The position numbers were made by a program, and so were the translations under genes. From positions 54,395 to 118,394 of the forward strand of contig NMRB01001073.1 in assembly GCA_002633025.1 (NCBI GenBank): a stretch of 64,000 nucleotides of DNA, in the 5' to 3' direction. Source of the DNA: Notospermus geniculatus. Taxonomy: Eukaryota; Nemertea; Pilidiophora; Heteronemertea; Lineidae. Shown piece by piece: positions 22,190 through 33,274 of the stretch. Under the pieces are notes generated by a model, which saw only the letters and a list, made by a program, of their open reading frames with translations, made no database searches and was not told the DNA's origin. The stretch's first letter is position 1, and each line of letters opens with the position of its first letter.

Positions 22190-23164
22190 AAGGAAGTGGC
22201 TATTTAACAAGCCCGGCTCGCCGAACAGCACGCAAAATTTGGCGTCGAGCTGCCCTCATCGTCCGGAATTATAGGTGATAATTACCCTCCCTGGGCTCAC
22301 AGTGTGTGGGTTGGCACAGTGCAAAGATGTGCGTCCGACAATACCAAGTTCGAGGGTTCGATTCCGGCGCAGTGATAATATTTTTTCCTTTTCTCAGAAA
22401 ATTGTTTTCTCTTTCAAATATCTACATAGAACAACTGGTTAATTAATTTTTTGTAATGACACTAATGAAATCGTCTAGGCCTCGATGAGCAGTACGTGGA
22501 TTCAGTGTTACTTATCGAGCCACTTGACAAGCAGGCTTCAAATTCAAATTCAGCATTGTTCGTCGAGCTAGCAATAAAGACACGCCTCCTCATGAATATG
22601 CATAACGTTTGGCGTCGGCTGCTTTAGTTCGGAGGTCGGCAGTTTGCTTCATTGCTCTCGATGGGGGTTACCGAGGCCAATTCCTCCTTTTTTCAGCCTT
22701 TATTTCTGTGTGATGACCATGCCAAGCTTCAAAATATTATTATCGTGAGTCTCAAGCTACCTCCCCTGGGGTTTGTGGGTCCTTGGGGGAATTAGGTGGG
22801 TCAGAGTGTGGCGATGGGTCCGAACACCAGGGTGTACCCAGTATGATGGGACGAATTTGTAGGCCTAGAAAGTGTCAGTACAAAAAAAATAGTTAACCAG
22901 TTGTTTTATGTAGATCTTTGAAAAAAAGAAAATAATGTTCTGGGAAAAAGGAAAAAAAAGAAAAAAAAAATATCATCACTATACCGGAATCGAACCCTCG
23001 ACCTCTGCATTGTAGGCCACACGTCTTTGCACTGTGCCAACCAACACACTGTGAGCCGTGGGAGGGTAATTATCACCTAATTCCGGACAATGAGGGCAGC
23101 TCGACGTTTAAGCCAAATTCTGCGTGCTGTTGGGCGAGCCGGTCTTGATAAATAGCCACTTCCA
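22190..23164. mobile_element. foldback element with tRNA-like sequence in both arms
   Basis: Arms of about 255 bp (22190-22443 and 22905-23164) are reverse complements, ending GGAAGTGGCTATTTA / TAAATAGCCACTTCC. Each arm contains a tRNA-like segment with B box GGTTCGATTCC (22355-22366 on +; 22988-22998 on -) preceded by GGCACAGTGCAAAGA. The A-box half is poor, so this is a tRNA-derived SINE built into a palindrome. Target duplication not resolved. Confidence 0.7.
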
Positions 23165-23199
23165 AAAATTTATTAAATTACTACACTTTTTGGAAATCG

Positions 23200-23370
23200 T
23201 CTAGTATTTCATGTCTAAGATGCTGGGAAATCGCATCTCGGAGCTTTGATTTTTCAAATTTTCCCCGGACCCCCCTTCGTGAGCGTGCACTTGTGGTGCG
23301 AACCAACTGAGGGCTTTGCCCTCGGGGTTGTGCCCCCCGGATTTCTAAATCCTGGATCCGGGCCTGGGAT
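23200..23370. mobile_element. partial hAT5-like element end
   Basis: Similar to the right part of the element at 40377-40930: the GCATCT...TTTTCAAATTT string, then a GC-rich palindromic stretch and the terminus AAATCCTGGATCCGGGCCTG. The left end is missing. Confidence 0.5.
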
Positions 23371-23438
23371 GTGGCTGTTCTGGTGTACGCAAGTGACAGT
23401 GTGACTGTACAGATTGGTCTCTCATTATGAATTTTGGT

Positions 23439-23454
23439 GGCCCTAATAAGGGCC
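23439..23454 (-). terminator. histone-type 3' stem-loop, gene X copy A
   Basis: Minus strand: GGCCCTTATTAGGGCC followed directly by ACCA, then AAAATTCATAATGAGAGACC. The six-pair stem, four-base loop with U at positions 1 and 3, the 3' ACCA and a purine-rich string about 10 nt further match the 3' processing signal of replication-dependent histone mRNAs. Loop position 2 is A, where the family prefers a pyrimidine. An AATAAA overlaps the 5' flank (AACAATAAAAGGG), so cleavage-polyadenylation is the alternative. Confidence 0.55.
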
Positions 23455-23608
23455 CTTTTATTGTTCGTAAATAAGTTACGTGTATTTACATGGCAGTCGC
23501 ATCTTCGTCGTCCGATGACTCGTGGGCTTCCATCAGAGTTTGACGTAAACTGCGTAGCTCCTTAATCATCTTCTCCGCGTAGCACCAGTACATTTCTCTC
23601 ACGTTACC

Positions 23609-24333
23609 AATAGTATCGCCGAATCGGTTAATGTCGTCCTGGGTATAACAGAAATATACCCAGGTTCAATGTCGTCCTACAAAACTATACCCTGGGTATA
23701 GTTTGATCTACAAAAGTATACCCAGTACCGTAGTTTTGAGTCTAGGTACGAGTTAGGAATGGATGGCCGCCATTTTGTTTCTCGCTTCAACTGAGACGGC
23801 AATTTTGCAATCAACAACGTCAAAATACCCGTCAATATTGTCAGCTTTTGTACTCATCGATAGCATGGGTCCACTGTTAACATTTGTCTTAACACAATGG
23901 TCCAAACTTACCGCAAGTTACGCTCACAGTTTCAAAGAAATGAGGAAACGAACAGAGCCGATCAGCGTCATGTTTGATCAGTGTCGTGCGTTCATCTACG
24001 TCCGCATCGACATTACATCAGCCGTGCTGCGAGTATTATTACGGATTTGAGTGACGATGAACGGCACGAAAAATTCTTTGATGACTGTCGGTACGATATA
24101 GTAAAATGTTGCCCGTTGTGTCGGGCGCTAGAGCGATGTTTTTCGACTTGTCATGCTTGTGCATGGTCATGTGGCATTTGCAAGAACAATCTCGTCTTCA
24201 GGTGCTGTATCCAATCCTCGGTATACTTTTGTAGATCGAACTCTACCCAGGGTATAGTTTTGTAGGACGACATTGAACCTGGGTATATTTCTGTTATACC
24301 TAGGACGACATTAACCGATTCGGCAATAGTATC
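23609..24333. mobile_element. Mutator-like foldback element, 9-bp TSD
   Basis: Element 23618-24324 (707 bp) has arms of about 100 bp starting GCCGAATCGGTTAATGTCG, themselves built of GGGTATA/TATACCC palindromes. AATAGTATC is duplicated on both sides, and the paralogous empty site is at about 24736-24750. A 9-bp duplication is the Mutator hallmark. The core has a short plus frame (23981-24265) with a Cys-rich stretch (CPLCRALERCFSTCHACAW) of unknown meaning. Confidence 0.8.
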
Positions 24334-24569
24334 CAACTCCATCTCCCAGTTACACACTACGGCTACAACGTGTGGGCCATATTCGGTCCTGGCAGATCTG
24401 TGCACCCTATTTATCTTCCCCTGCAAACGGACGAGCTTGACGTTCAGTGCTCTGATTTGGAGTCTGGCCTTGTTTAACTTGACTTCCACTCTCCTAATCT
24501 CCCGGGCAAGGAATAGGCAGTATTGGTTCCTTCTTCCTGATTCTCAACTTAATCATTATGAATTTTGGT

Positions 24570-24585
24570 GGCACTAATAAGGGCC
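24570..24585 (-). terminator. histone-type stem-loop, gene X copy B, one mismatch
   Basis: Minus strand GGCCCTTATTAGTGCC plus ACCA. Same position as in copy A, but one stem pair is lost (C opposite T). This suggests decay after the gene was disrupted. Confidence 0.45.
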
Positions 24586-25739
24586 CTTTTATTGTTCGTA
24601 AATAAGTTACGTGTATTTACATGGCAGTCGCATCTTCGTCGTCCGATGAATCGTGGGCTTCCATCAGAGTTTGACGTAAACTGCGTAGCTCCTTAATCAT
24701 CTTCTCCGCGTAGCACCAGTACATTTCTCTCACGTTACCAATAGTATCCAACTCCATCTCCCAGTTACACACTACGGCTACAACGTGTGGGCCATATTCG
24801 GTCCTGGCAAATCTGTACACCCTATTTATCTTCCCCTGCAAACGGACGAGCTTGACGTTCAGTGCTCTGATTTGGAGTCTGGCCTTGTTCACTGTAAAAA
24901 ATACCAACGCATTTCTAACGCATCACGTATTTAGTGAAGCGTTCAGGAGTTTAGTTTCTCGACATGTTGTCCAGCTTCAGGCGTTTAATCCAAAGACTGG
25001 ATTGAACACCTGACGCATCATGTGTTTAGTGAAGTGTTTAGCTGATTAGTTCCTGAACACGGTGTCCAGTTTCATGTGTTTAGTCCAAAGACTGGATTAA
25101 ACACCTGACGCATCATGTGTTTAGTGAAGTGTTTAGCTGATTATGGTCTTAAACATGTTGTCCAGCTCCATGTGTTTAGTCCAAAAACTGGAATAAACAC
25201 GTACGCATCATGTATTTAGTGAAGTGTTTAGGTGGTTAAATTATAGCATTGGCCCTACTTTGTCCAACCTCACTAGGCCTAGTCATGTGTGACTAAATCA
25301 TGGACGGTCCATAACTAACGCATCATGTGGTACCCTCGGTACCCTGTGAACTCAAAATAACACAGTGTTTAGTTTCTAATAACACAGTGTTTAGTTTCTA
25401 AACACAGTGTTTAGTTAAGGTAATGCAATCTGCGCATGCGTTGGGTAACGGTCGCGCTCCAAAGCAGTATTCGATTTTCACGAACTTGGGGTAAAATTCT
25501 GCTAATTTCTGCAAACTAAAGATGATTTAAATTAACTAATGTGTCGATTTTACACGATAAAGGTCCCAGGAATACGCAGGATGCGTCAGATTGAACGGTT
25601 ACGCTGTAAATTAGGCGTTTTGACTGTAATTTTGCAGCGCAGGCCCATGGGCCTGTTGACTTGAAAAGCAGACGACGCATGCATTTTATGCATTGCATGC
25701 ATGCATGGAGGCAGGCCTAGGTGTCACGTGACATACTAC

Positions 25740-26380
25740 GCTGTCTGCTCTTGGCGGGAAACGTTGAAGGCCTACATGTAGGCCTATGGGGATGGTAGAC
25801 CTAGGCCTACGTGGTGCCGTAGGCCTAGGCCTACGCTAAATTCTGAGGTCTAGGCCAGTAGGCCTACCTTTTAGGCCTTGGCCGCCTATATGAGAAGAGA
25901 CTGCATGTGCTATTTTTCCATCACGGTAGGCCTAGATCTAGGCCTTAAGTGTAACTAGGGCCTAGGCCTACAACTGAATATTAATATTGATTTAGGCCTA
26001 CTGACTACATGTATGTCACTCTGAGGCCTTTGGGGTCGTGGGGTGGGGGTATGGCCCATTTATTTAAAAATAGGAACCTTCATATGGGTGTGGGAGTGCA
26101 TTTCCATTAGGGCAGGCCTAAGCAACAGTAGGCCTAGGCCTAGGCTAAATTGGACAACCAGGACTGCTTCCTTCGGCCACAGCGGCTCTGTTTTTCCAAA
26201 AAATCCAGTGTCGGATTTCTGTAGTCGTCAGCATTATTTTTTCGTCATTGTATGACTAGTGAAATCCAATTAGATAATTTTAAATTCCAGTTTGTCTAGT
26301 CCCTTGATCATGGATCCTTCGACAAACTGTAGGCGTAGGCTAGGCCTAATCCCCTTTGGGATGTGAAGTCACATAGATAC
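25740..26380. repeat. cluster of TAGGCCTA palindromes
   Basis: Roughly 20 occurrences of AGGCCTA or TAGGCC-type strings, some fused (TAGGCCTAGGCCTAC), in 640 bp. The motif is scattered elsewhere in the window but is densest here. No coding frame. Confidence 0.75.
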
Positions 26381-26409
26381 AAAAATACATGTATATTTCT
26401 TCATTTCAG

Positions 26410-26757
26410 CTGACTTACGATCTCTTCCTCATTGGAAAACAATACCGTTGGGAACAACGTGAAAGTATTTCTTCAAACTGTGGAGAGCATGAGAACTAAA
26501 AACTATTACAAGGATTCATCTAAGGCAGTAAGTAAATAGATTGTACAGCTGATACGTCATTAAATTCCCATGTTATGTAGTATTGAATCAGAATTCTGAA
26601 TTTCACGTTTCATGCAGGCTACATGTTTGTTTTTATTTTTAAGGATGCTAGTGATGGTCAAGTTATTGAGGCCCTGGAGACACTCACCTGGTACCACCAA
26701 GTGTCGTTTGTCCCTGATGATAATGGGAAGCTAGGCCAGGACTATCACATTCGATAG
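26410..26757 (+). pseudogene. possible captured two-exon fragment
   Basis: Exon-like 26410-26527 ends in a strong donor (GCA/GTAAGTAAA). Exon-like 26644-26757 follows TTTTTAAG and reads DASDGQVIEALETLTWYHQV... to a TAG. The two join in phase. In that frame a TGA lies just after the acceptor at 26409, so the true 5' border must be elsewhere or the copy is dead. The product is unknown. It may be a piece of a host gene or of the element's own ORF. Confidence 0.35.
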
Positions 26758-27300
26758 GCTACATGACTGAGATTGGACATCACTCATCAACAACGCGAAA
26801 GGGGAAAGAGAAGACAAGATTTATAATCATTATGTTTTTTGTTAAATATTTTTTGTATGTATTAACATTGTGTTTTACCGTTAAACATAATGTGTAGGAC
26901 GATAACAACTAAACATAATGTGTAGGACACATGTAGGACGACGACAACTAAACATAATGTATAGGACAATAACAACTAAACATGTTTACGTGATTACGAA
27001 GTGTTACAAGGTCAACATGATGTTTAAGTGATTAGTTTGTAAATACAAGATGTGTTTAATTTTAATAAACACTTTGATTAAAAAACAAATATTGTGTTTA
27101 GTTAGTTAATCATGGCATTTAACCTCAAAACACACAATTAAATACACCAAGTGTTTATCGAACCTGAACTAAACATGTTTAGATGTTTACAAAGTGTTAC
27201 AAAAATGTGTTTAGTTTCATGTTTAGATATTAAACACTTATTTTTTACAGTGTTTAACTTGACTTCCGCTCTCCTAATCTCCCGGGCAAGGAATAGGCAG

Positions 27301-28419
27301 TATTGGTTCCTTCTTCCTGATTCTCAACTTAGAGACAAAGGTCGATATTCATCATACGGCACCTGGTTTATTCAAACATCCTCCCGTGCTGACATTTACA
27401 ATTCGCTGAAAATATTTACAAGATTTTAGGATTCGGACAGGTGATATAGGCTAATATCAAACATCCTTCCGTGCTGACATTTACAATTCGCTGAAAATAT
27501 TTACAAGATTTTAGGATTCGGACAGGTAATATAGGCTAATGAGAATTAACATCGAGCATTAAATCGGAATCGGAATATTACAGTACAACTTAAAGAACTT
27601 TGTCCCTTCTTAGGAAAACCTGTTCCTGGGCCCTTTCGTGGAGCCCTCAAAAATTCAAGTAAATCTGAGACAAGCTTGTAAAATCAAGGTTCTTATACCC
27701 AGTCAAATCTGTCGTACATCATACATCATACCAAAACAGAATCTCGGTCATACCAATTCAAAAGGAATCTATAAGATCGATCAATCGTAAAGAAGAATCA
27801 GGTTTCAAAAAGAATCAAGTTTTTTGTAGGCCTAGAAATTCCAGGAAAGTCCTGACTGTGTACCGAACCCTAGATGAACAACTTTAACCAGGCACCTCAG
27901 GTGACACTCACCTGCAACAAATACCGAAATTGAACGCACCACAAAAATTGAAATTAACGCGGTCTATACATCATACCAAAATAGAATCTTGGTTATACCA
28001 ATTCAAAAGGAATCTATAAGATCGATCAATCGTAAAGAAGAATCAGGTTTCAAAGAGAGTCAAGTTTTTCTAGGCCTAAAAATTCCAGGAAAGTCCTGGC
28101 TGTGAACCGAAGCCTAGATGAACAACTTTAACCAGGCACCTTAGGTGACACTCACCTGCAACAAATACCGAAATTGAACGCACCACAAAAATTGAAATTA
28201 ACACTGTAAAAACAAATAGGTACAGCGTACCCATGGCAATGGGTAAATTCCTTGTCCACTTTTTAAGCCCATTTCCCACGGGCCCGCTGTACCCATCATA
28301 CGGGGGCATACAACTCGGAATGAGCTTAGTGTTCCCGTGTTGGTATGTGTATCCACGGGTCCGTACCCTTAAAAACGGACGATTTTTTACAGTGAACGCG
28401 GTCTGTTTTGGCTCTAACA
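27301..28419 (-). repeat. BEL 3' LTR, with internal duplication and a MITE
   Basis: 1119 bp including a 193-bp CACTG MITE. An internal segment (about 27715-27963) is repeated at about 27964-28201. AATAAACC occurs near 27370 on the minus strand as a likely poly-A signal. The other LTR (35269-35439) retains only the two ends. Confidence 0.85.
28202..28394. mobile_element. CACTG MITE (193 bp) in the BEL LTR
   Basis: Ends CACTGTAAAAA and TTTTTTACAGTG. The empty sites at about 27955 and 35417 (ATTAACGCGG) show that insertion duplicated AA. Same terminus and 2-bp duplication as the 2.36-kb element at 24890, so one transposase may move both. Confidence 0.8.
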
Positions 28420-28483
28420 TTTCCCGGCCCCTAAATTGCAAGTATATCTAGCAATTTTCTGTGACATATGACTCATCATTGCA

Positions 28484-29500
28484 TTACACATCCTCTGTTG
28501 GAACAAGCAAACACAACTTGGTGATTGGTCGATCAACTACTGAAGTTTTGGTCTTCACCTTGGCCCGTCTAACGAAGCCCTTGCTGTCTTTCATAACCTC
28601 TATGACGCGCCCTAGTGGCCACCAGTTGCGATGAACTTGATCATCGACTACGAGCACCACATCATTTAACTGAAGGTTGCGACGAGAGCGCATCCATTTG
28701 GACCTTTCTTGAAGCATTGGGATGTACTCCCTCACCCACCTCTTCCAGAACATATCGGAGATGAACTCAACCTGCCTCCAACGCCTCCTGGTGTAACAAT
28801 CACGCTTGTCGAATAGACCCGGGGGCAAGTTCACTTCACCCTTAAGAAGAAGAAGAAGATGGTTTGGAGTGAGGGGGTCCAAATCTGTAGGACTATCAGA
28901 TGGCATAGTAAGTGGTCTGCCATTTAGGATGGCTTCTACTTCACAGAGAAAGGTAGCGAGACTTTCATCATCAAGACGCTGCTGCATGACAGTACTGTTC
29001 AAAACCTTACGTAAAGACCTGATCAGTCTCTCCCATGCAACACCGTGATGTGAAGCGGTTGGAGCGTTGAACTTCCAGTCTACATTGTGTTGTAACATTA
29101 CATCACGAATCTGTGCCTCATTCCAAGAGCTAATTGCTTCCTTAAGCTCACGCTCTGCACCTTTGAAGTTACTACCATTATCAGACCTCATGACCTTAAC
29201 TTGACCTCTCCGCGCAATAAAACGACGCAGAGCGTGTATGCAACTTGAAGTGTCTAACTTGTGCGCCACCTCAATGTGTACAGCGCGTACAACAAGACAT
29301 GTGAAAAGCACTGCATATCGCTTCTCTGCCCTTCTACCAACTTTCACTTCCCATGGTCCTGCATAATCCACTCCAACCCGAGTGAACACTGGTTCATCAG
29401 GTGTTAGCCGCTCTGACGGAAGATCGGCCATTTTCTGTTCGCCAACTTCCGCTCTCAAACGTCTGCAAATCACACACCTGCGCAAAAGTTTCCGGATCAA
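28484..29500 (-). pseudogene. BEL integrase core and C-terminal domain
   Basis: About 338 aa. The end of the zinc-binding domain (RRCVIC), then the core with the three catalytic acids in context: GVDYAGPW, MRSDNGSNF and GVAWERLIRSL. A C-terminal basic domain follows (WMRSRRNLQLNDVVLVVDDQ...RNWWPLGRV), as in BEL integrases. This segment alone is open; it is cut off upstream by duplications in the preceding piece. It would insert the cDNA in the nucleus. Confidence 0.85.
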
Positions 29501-31005
29501 CGAATTTGCTGCAGGGATCCAGAAATCTTTGCCAGCATGTAATTCCTACCACAATGGCCTACCCTATAATGAATGTCAGAAAGGATCAACTGTGATACCA
29601 CGTGATGCTTTGGTAGCAAGATCTGGTGCTTGGTATTGATGCAAATCACACACCTGCGCAAAAGTTTCCGGATCAACGAATTTGCTGCAGGGATCCAGAA
29701 ATCTTCACGCAACTTTGCCAGCATGTAATTCCTACCACAATGGCCTACCCTATAATGAATGTCAGAAAGGATCAACTGTGATACCACGTGATGCTTTGGT
29801 AGCAAGATCTGGTGCTTCGTATTGAATGATAGGTAATCGGCTCTATGGAGACGACCTCCCACCCTAATCAATCCATCATGAAGGAAGGGGTCTAATGATG
29901 CAACAGAGCTACCCTTCTTGACTTTACCAACCTCACTCAAGTCATTGATCTCTTCTTTGAAAGCTTGACCTTGAACATAACGTAAGATGGCATCCTCGGC
30001 CAGTTGAAAATCAGCTGCCTCCAGAGGCTGCAACTTTGACTCACCACTTCTAGTCTGGTCTTTATCACGAACTCTGTCTAGCAAGAAACTGCGAAAACGC
30101 AAAAGCCAAGCTACCGATTTCTTCGGTTTATACCAACTAGAGTGACTATTCAGTAACCTATTCATCGTGTCAGTGCTATCATCATCAGCATTATCACGCT
30201 GAACCTTTGCGACCATGATCTTTACCTCAGGGTCCTGTGCATCAGTCTGATCAGAACTGAGCCCTGAGAAATCCGGAAGTTCTAACACCCTAATCAATCC
30301 ATCATGAAGGAAGGGGTCTAATGATGCAACAGAGCTACCCTTCTTGACTTTACCAACCTCACTCAAGTCATTGATCTTTTCTTTGAAAGCTTGACCTTGA
30401 ACATAACGTAAGATGGCATCCTCGGCCAGTTGCAAATCAGCTGCCTCCAGAGGCTGCAACTTTGATTCACCACTTCTAGTCTGGTCTTTATCACGAACTC
30501 TGTCTAGCAAGAAACTGCGAAAACGCAAAAGCCAAGCTACCGATATTTTCAGTTTATACCAACTAGAGTGACTATTCAGTAACCTATTCATCGTGTCAGT
30601 GCTACCATCATCAGCATTATCACGCTGAACCTTTGCGACCATGATCTTTACCTCAGGGTCCTGTGCATCAGTCTGATCAGAACTGAGCCCTGAGAAATCC
30701 GGAAGTTCTACTGAAGTTCGGAGGAACTCCGGCCCCCGTAACCAATCTACGCGAGGCAAGATCTCATCTGCAGTTAAACCCCTAGAGGCGTAGTCTGCAG
30801 GATTTTTCTCACTTGGAACGTATTTCCACTGCGATGGGACTGACCGCCCACGAATTGTTTCCACCCGGTTGGCTACGAATGTTTTGAACCTACAGGTTTC
30901 ATTTTCAATATATCGGATCACTGTCATGCTATCAGACCAAAACGTACTAACAGGATTTAACTCACTGAGCTCTTTCTTGAGCACCACATCAATGCCAGTT
31001 GCCAA
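29497..31005 (-). pseudogene. BEL RNase H / integrase N-terminal region with tandem duplications
   Basis: Starts in the RNase H domain (STFWSDSMTVIRYIENE, KNPADYASRGL) and passes to the linker and the HHCC zinc domain (HYRVGHCGRN...CVIC). A segment of about 410 bp beginning LELPDFSGLSSDQTDAQD is present twice in frame (29890-30290 and 30300-30705). A 180-bp part of the zinc domain is also repeated (29520-29640 and 29641-29830). The product would be non-functional. Confidence 0.85.
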
Positions 31006-31016
31006 AGTCGCTGCTA

Positions 31017-32177
31017 TCAGCTCATTCTAGGTATGGTTACGTGCTTCAAAGGCACCACTCTGGACTTTCCCATGAGAAATGCACAATGAACCTGATTGTG
31101 AACATTGACCAAACGTAGGTAGGAAACAGTACCGTAGCCAGTCTCTGACCCATCTGCGAAGTTATGGATCTCGGCACATTTAATCTCGCCAAACTCAGGA
31201 GGTTTTACGCAACGATCAATCCTGAAATCTGCCAATTTCGGAAGACTGTCCAACCAAGTTTCCCATGTATCTCTGCATTCTAATGGTATAGGGTCATCGA
31301 AACCCAAGTTCAAACGACAAAGCTCTTGCAAGAGCACCCTTGCCGGCATGACAAAGGGGGCCACAAAACTCAGTGGGTCGTATACGCTACTCACAATTGA
31401 GAGAACGCCACGTCTGGTGGGTGGGCGTTCCTTTGCTTGGATTTTGTAGCAGAACTGATCGGATTCTACCGACCACTCCACACCAAGCACTCTCTCGATT
31501 GGTAACGCATGCTTATCTAGATCGACACCCACAAGGTTTTTGGCACGATCGGGTTCTGGCAATGACCTCAGAACAGAACGTTCATTACTACACCACCTTT
31601 TCAAAGTGAATCCACCCTTGGAACACATCCTCGTCACTTGGGTCACAAGATTGACCGCTGCGTTCTCACCACAAATCGATTTCATGTAGTCGTCAACATA
31701 AAAGTTGCGCAATACAGACTCACAGACGGTTTCATCAAATGCGTCGCGGTTGTCTAAAGCCGTTTTCCTAAGCGCATAATTTGCCACGCTAGGGGAAGAG
31801 GTGGCCCCAAAAATATGCACTGTCATTCTATATTCTGAAGGTTCAACTTCAAGGTTGCCTTCTGGCCACCACAGGAAACGCAGTAGGTCTCTACTGTGCT
31901 GAGGGACACGGACTTGATGGAACATCGCCTGAACGTCCGCGGTTATTGCAACATGTTCCAGTCTGAACCGAAGCAATACATCCACAAGAGTGCTGGTCAA
32001 ATTGGGACCTTGGAGCAGGCGATCGTTCAGCGATGTCCCAGCGAACCGCGCAGCACAGTCGAACACCACCCTAATTTTATCAGGTTTTTTCGGGTGATAC
32101 ACGCCGTGGTGAGGCAGGTACCACAGCATATCACTTTGTGGTTCGAGCTGGTCAACGGGTTCTGCATAACAAATCAT
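31017..32177 (-). pseudogene. BEL reverse transcriptase
   Basis: About 386 aa with the BEL-type RT: YLPHHGVYHPKKPDKIRVVF, GPNLTSTLVDVLLRFR, catalytic YVDDYM, then LGVEWSVESD and SVYDPLSFVAPF of the thumb, and FADGSETGYG at the start of RNase H. The upstream frame ends at 32174 with a 4-nt overlap in another frame, and the downstream frame restarts at 31005. So one-base indels separate it on both sides. Confidence 0.88.
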
Positions 32178-33274
32178 TGTTTACACAACAAATCATCAAT
32201 GAAATTCTTGTAATCACCATAGAGACGTTTGGACTGTTCAAACTTCTTCACCAGTCCACGTAACCTTTGAACCGCTAAAGACCGATTGTTCGGCATCGGT
32301 GGACTATCCTTCAAGGGCAGTTCAATCTCATAATGACCTTCATTTAATCTAACAGAACTATTCAGTTTCTCTAAAAAGAGCTTGTCATCTACTGATTGAC
32401 CATGCTCCTCATCTTCATTCACTGAAGAATCGCGGTCAATGAAATCTAAGTTGAAGTAATGCAGCATCTGTGAGTGAAGCTCAGACGTGGAAATACTATT
32501 GACAGAAATTCTGGCAGATTCAACATTACTCTCATCCAGGATGTCATTTGTTCTAAGTGGCCCATTCACTGCCCAACCGAGCAACGTTCTAAGAGCGTAG
32601 GGTCCTGAACCCTGACTGTTCACTACCTGCCAAGGTTCCAATGCCTTGGGTACATTATTGCCAATCAAAATACCAACTTTGGCATCTAAAGACGGAATTC
32701 TATCCTCCCTAAGGTACTGCCATTTTTCAATGTCTTCCTGACGAGGAATTTCATCCTCCGAAATTGAAATCTCGGTAACTGTGTAAACGTGCGGTAGAGA
32801 AATGGCAGTCTTTCCCTCAAGATCAGAAATTTCAAGTCCAGAAACTAAACTAGTAGGAACCTTCTGTTCCTTGGCATTCATTGTAGACAGGAGCATACTA
32901 GTTGCTTTACCAGTTACATTCAAAGCTTGGCCTAGTTGTTCAGTTATGAATGTGGTTGAACTACCCGAATCTAGGAAAGCATAAGTTGAAACCGACCCAT
33001 AACGTGACCTAACAACCACAGGAATCACAGCCATTACACCCCTGTTCTGGCAAGAAGAACAACCAACTTTCGTTTCAGTCTTAGGCAGGGTGTCCTCAGG
33101 CTTGTCAGGCACCTGCCTATGTAACACTGTAGGATGAGATCTCCCGCATGTGCTACAAGTTAACCTATGCTTACAGTCTTTACTAACGTGTTTCCCCTTT
33201 TTAAGGCAGGCAAAACATACACCAGCTGACATCGTAATTTCCGATCGTGAGGTTCTGACCGCAACTTCTCGCAC
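32174..33274 (-). pseudogene. BEL zinc knuckle and protease region
   Basis: CFACLKKGKHVSKDCKH and CSTCGRSH zinc-binding motifs near the N-terminus, then an aspartic protease with FLDSGSSTTFI and a later ILIGNN. A linker to RT ends the piece, cut by a frameshift at about 32175. Confidence 0.85.

Larger units (their letters stand above)
23424..24546 (-). pseudogene. gene X, truncated tandem copy A
   Basis: Minus-strand copy of the 3' two-thirds of gene X (see 24617-35473), beginning in 31 bp of BEL LTR (24516-24546) and therefore lacking the start codon. Coding sequence 24515-24334 reads to MELDTI, where a 707-bp foldback element interrupts it. The remainder is 23617-23486, ending DEDATAM stop. 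Thirty-one bases after the stop is a histone-type stem-loop. Because it includes LTR sequence, the tandem duplication post-dates the BEL insertion. Confidence 0.7.
24890..27252. mobile_element. CACTG-type (EnSpm/CACTA-like) element, 2.36 kb
   Basis: Inverted ends CACTGTAAAAAATA and their complement. Compared with the empty paralog (24468-24480) the inserted copy duplicates two bases (TT), within the 2-3 bp expected for CACTA elements. Subterminal arrays at both ends are built from GTGTTTAGT/ACTAAACAC motifs (24905-25240; 26880-27240). No transposase is evident. It may carry a captured two-exon fragment at 26410-26757. Confidence 0.8.
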
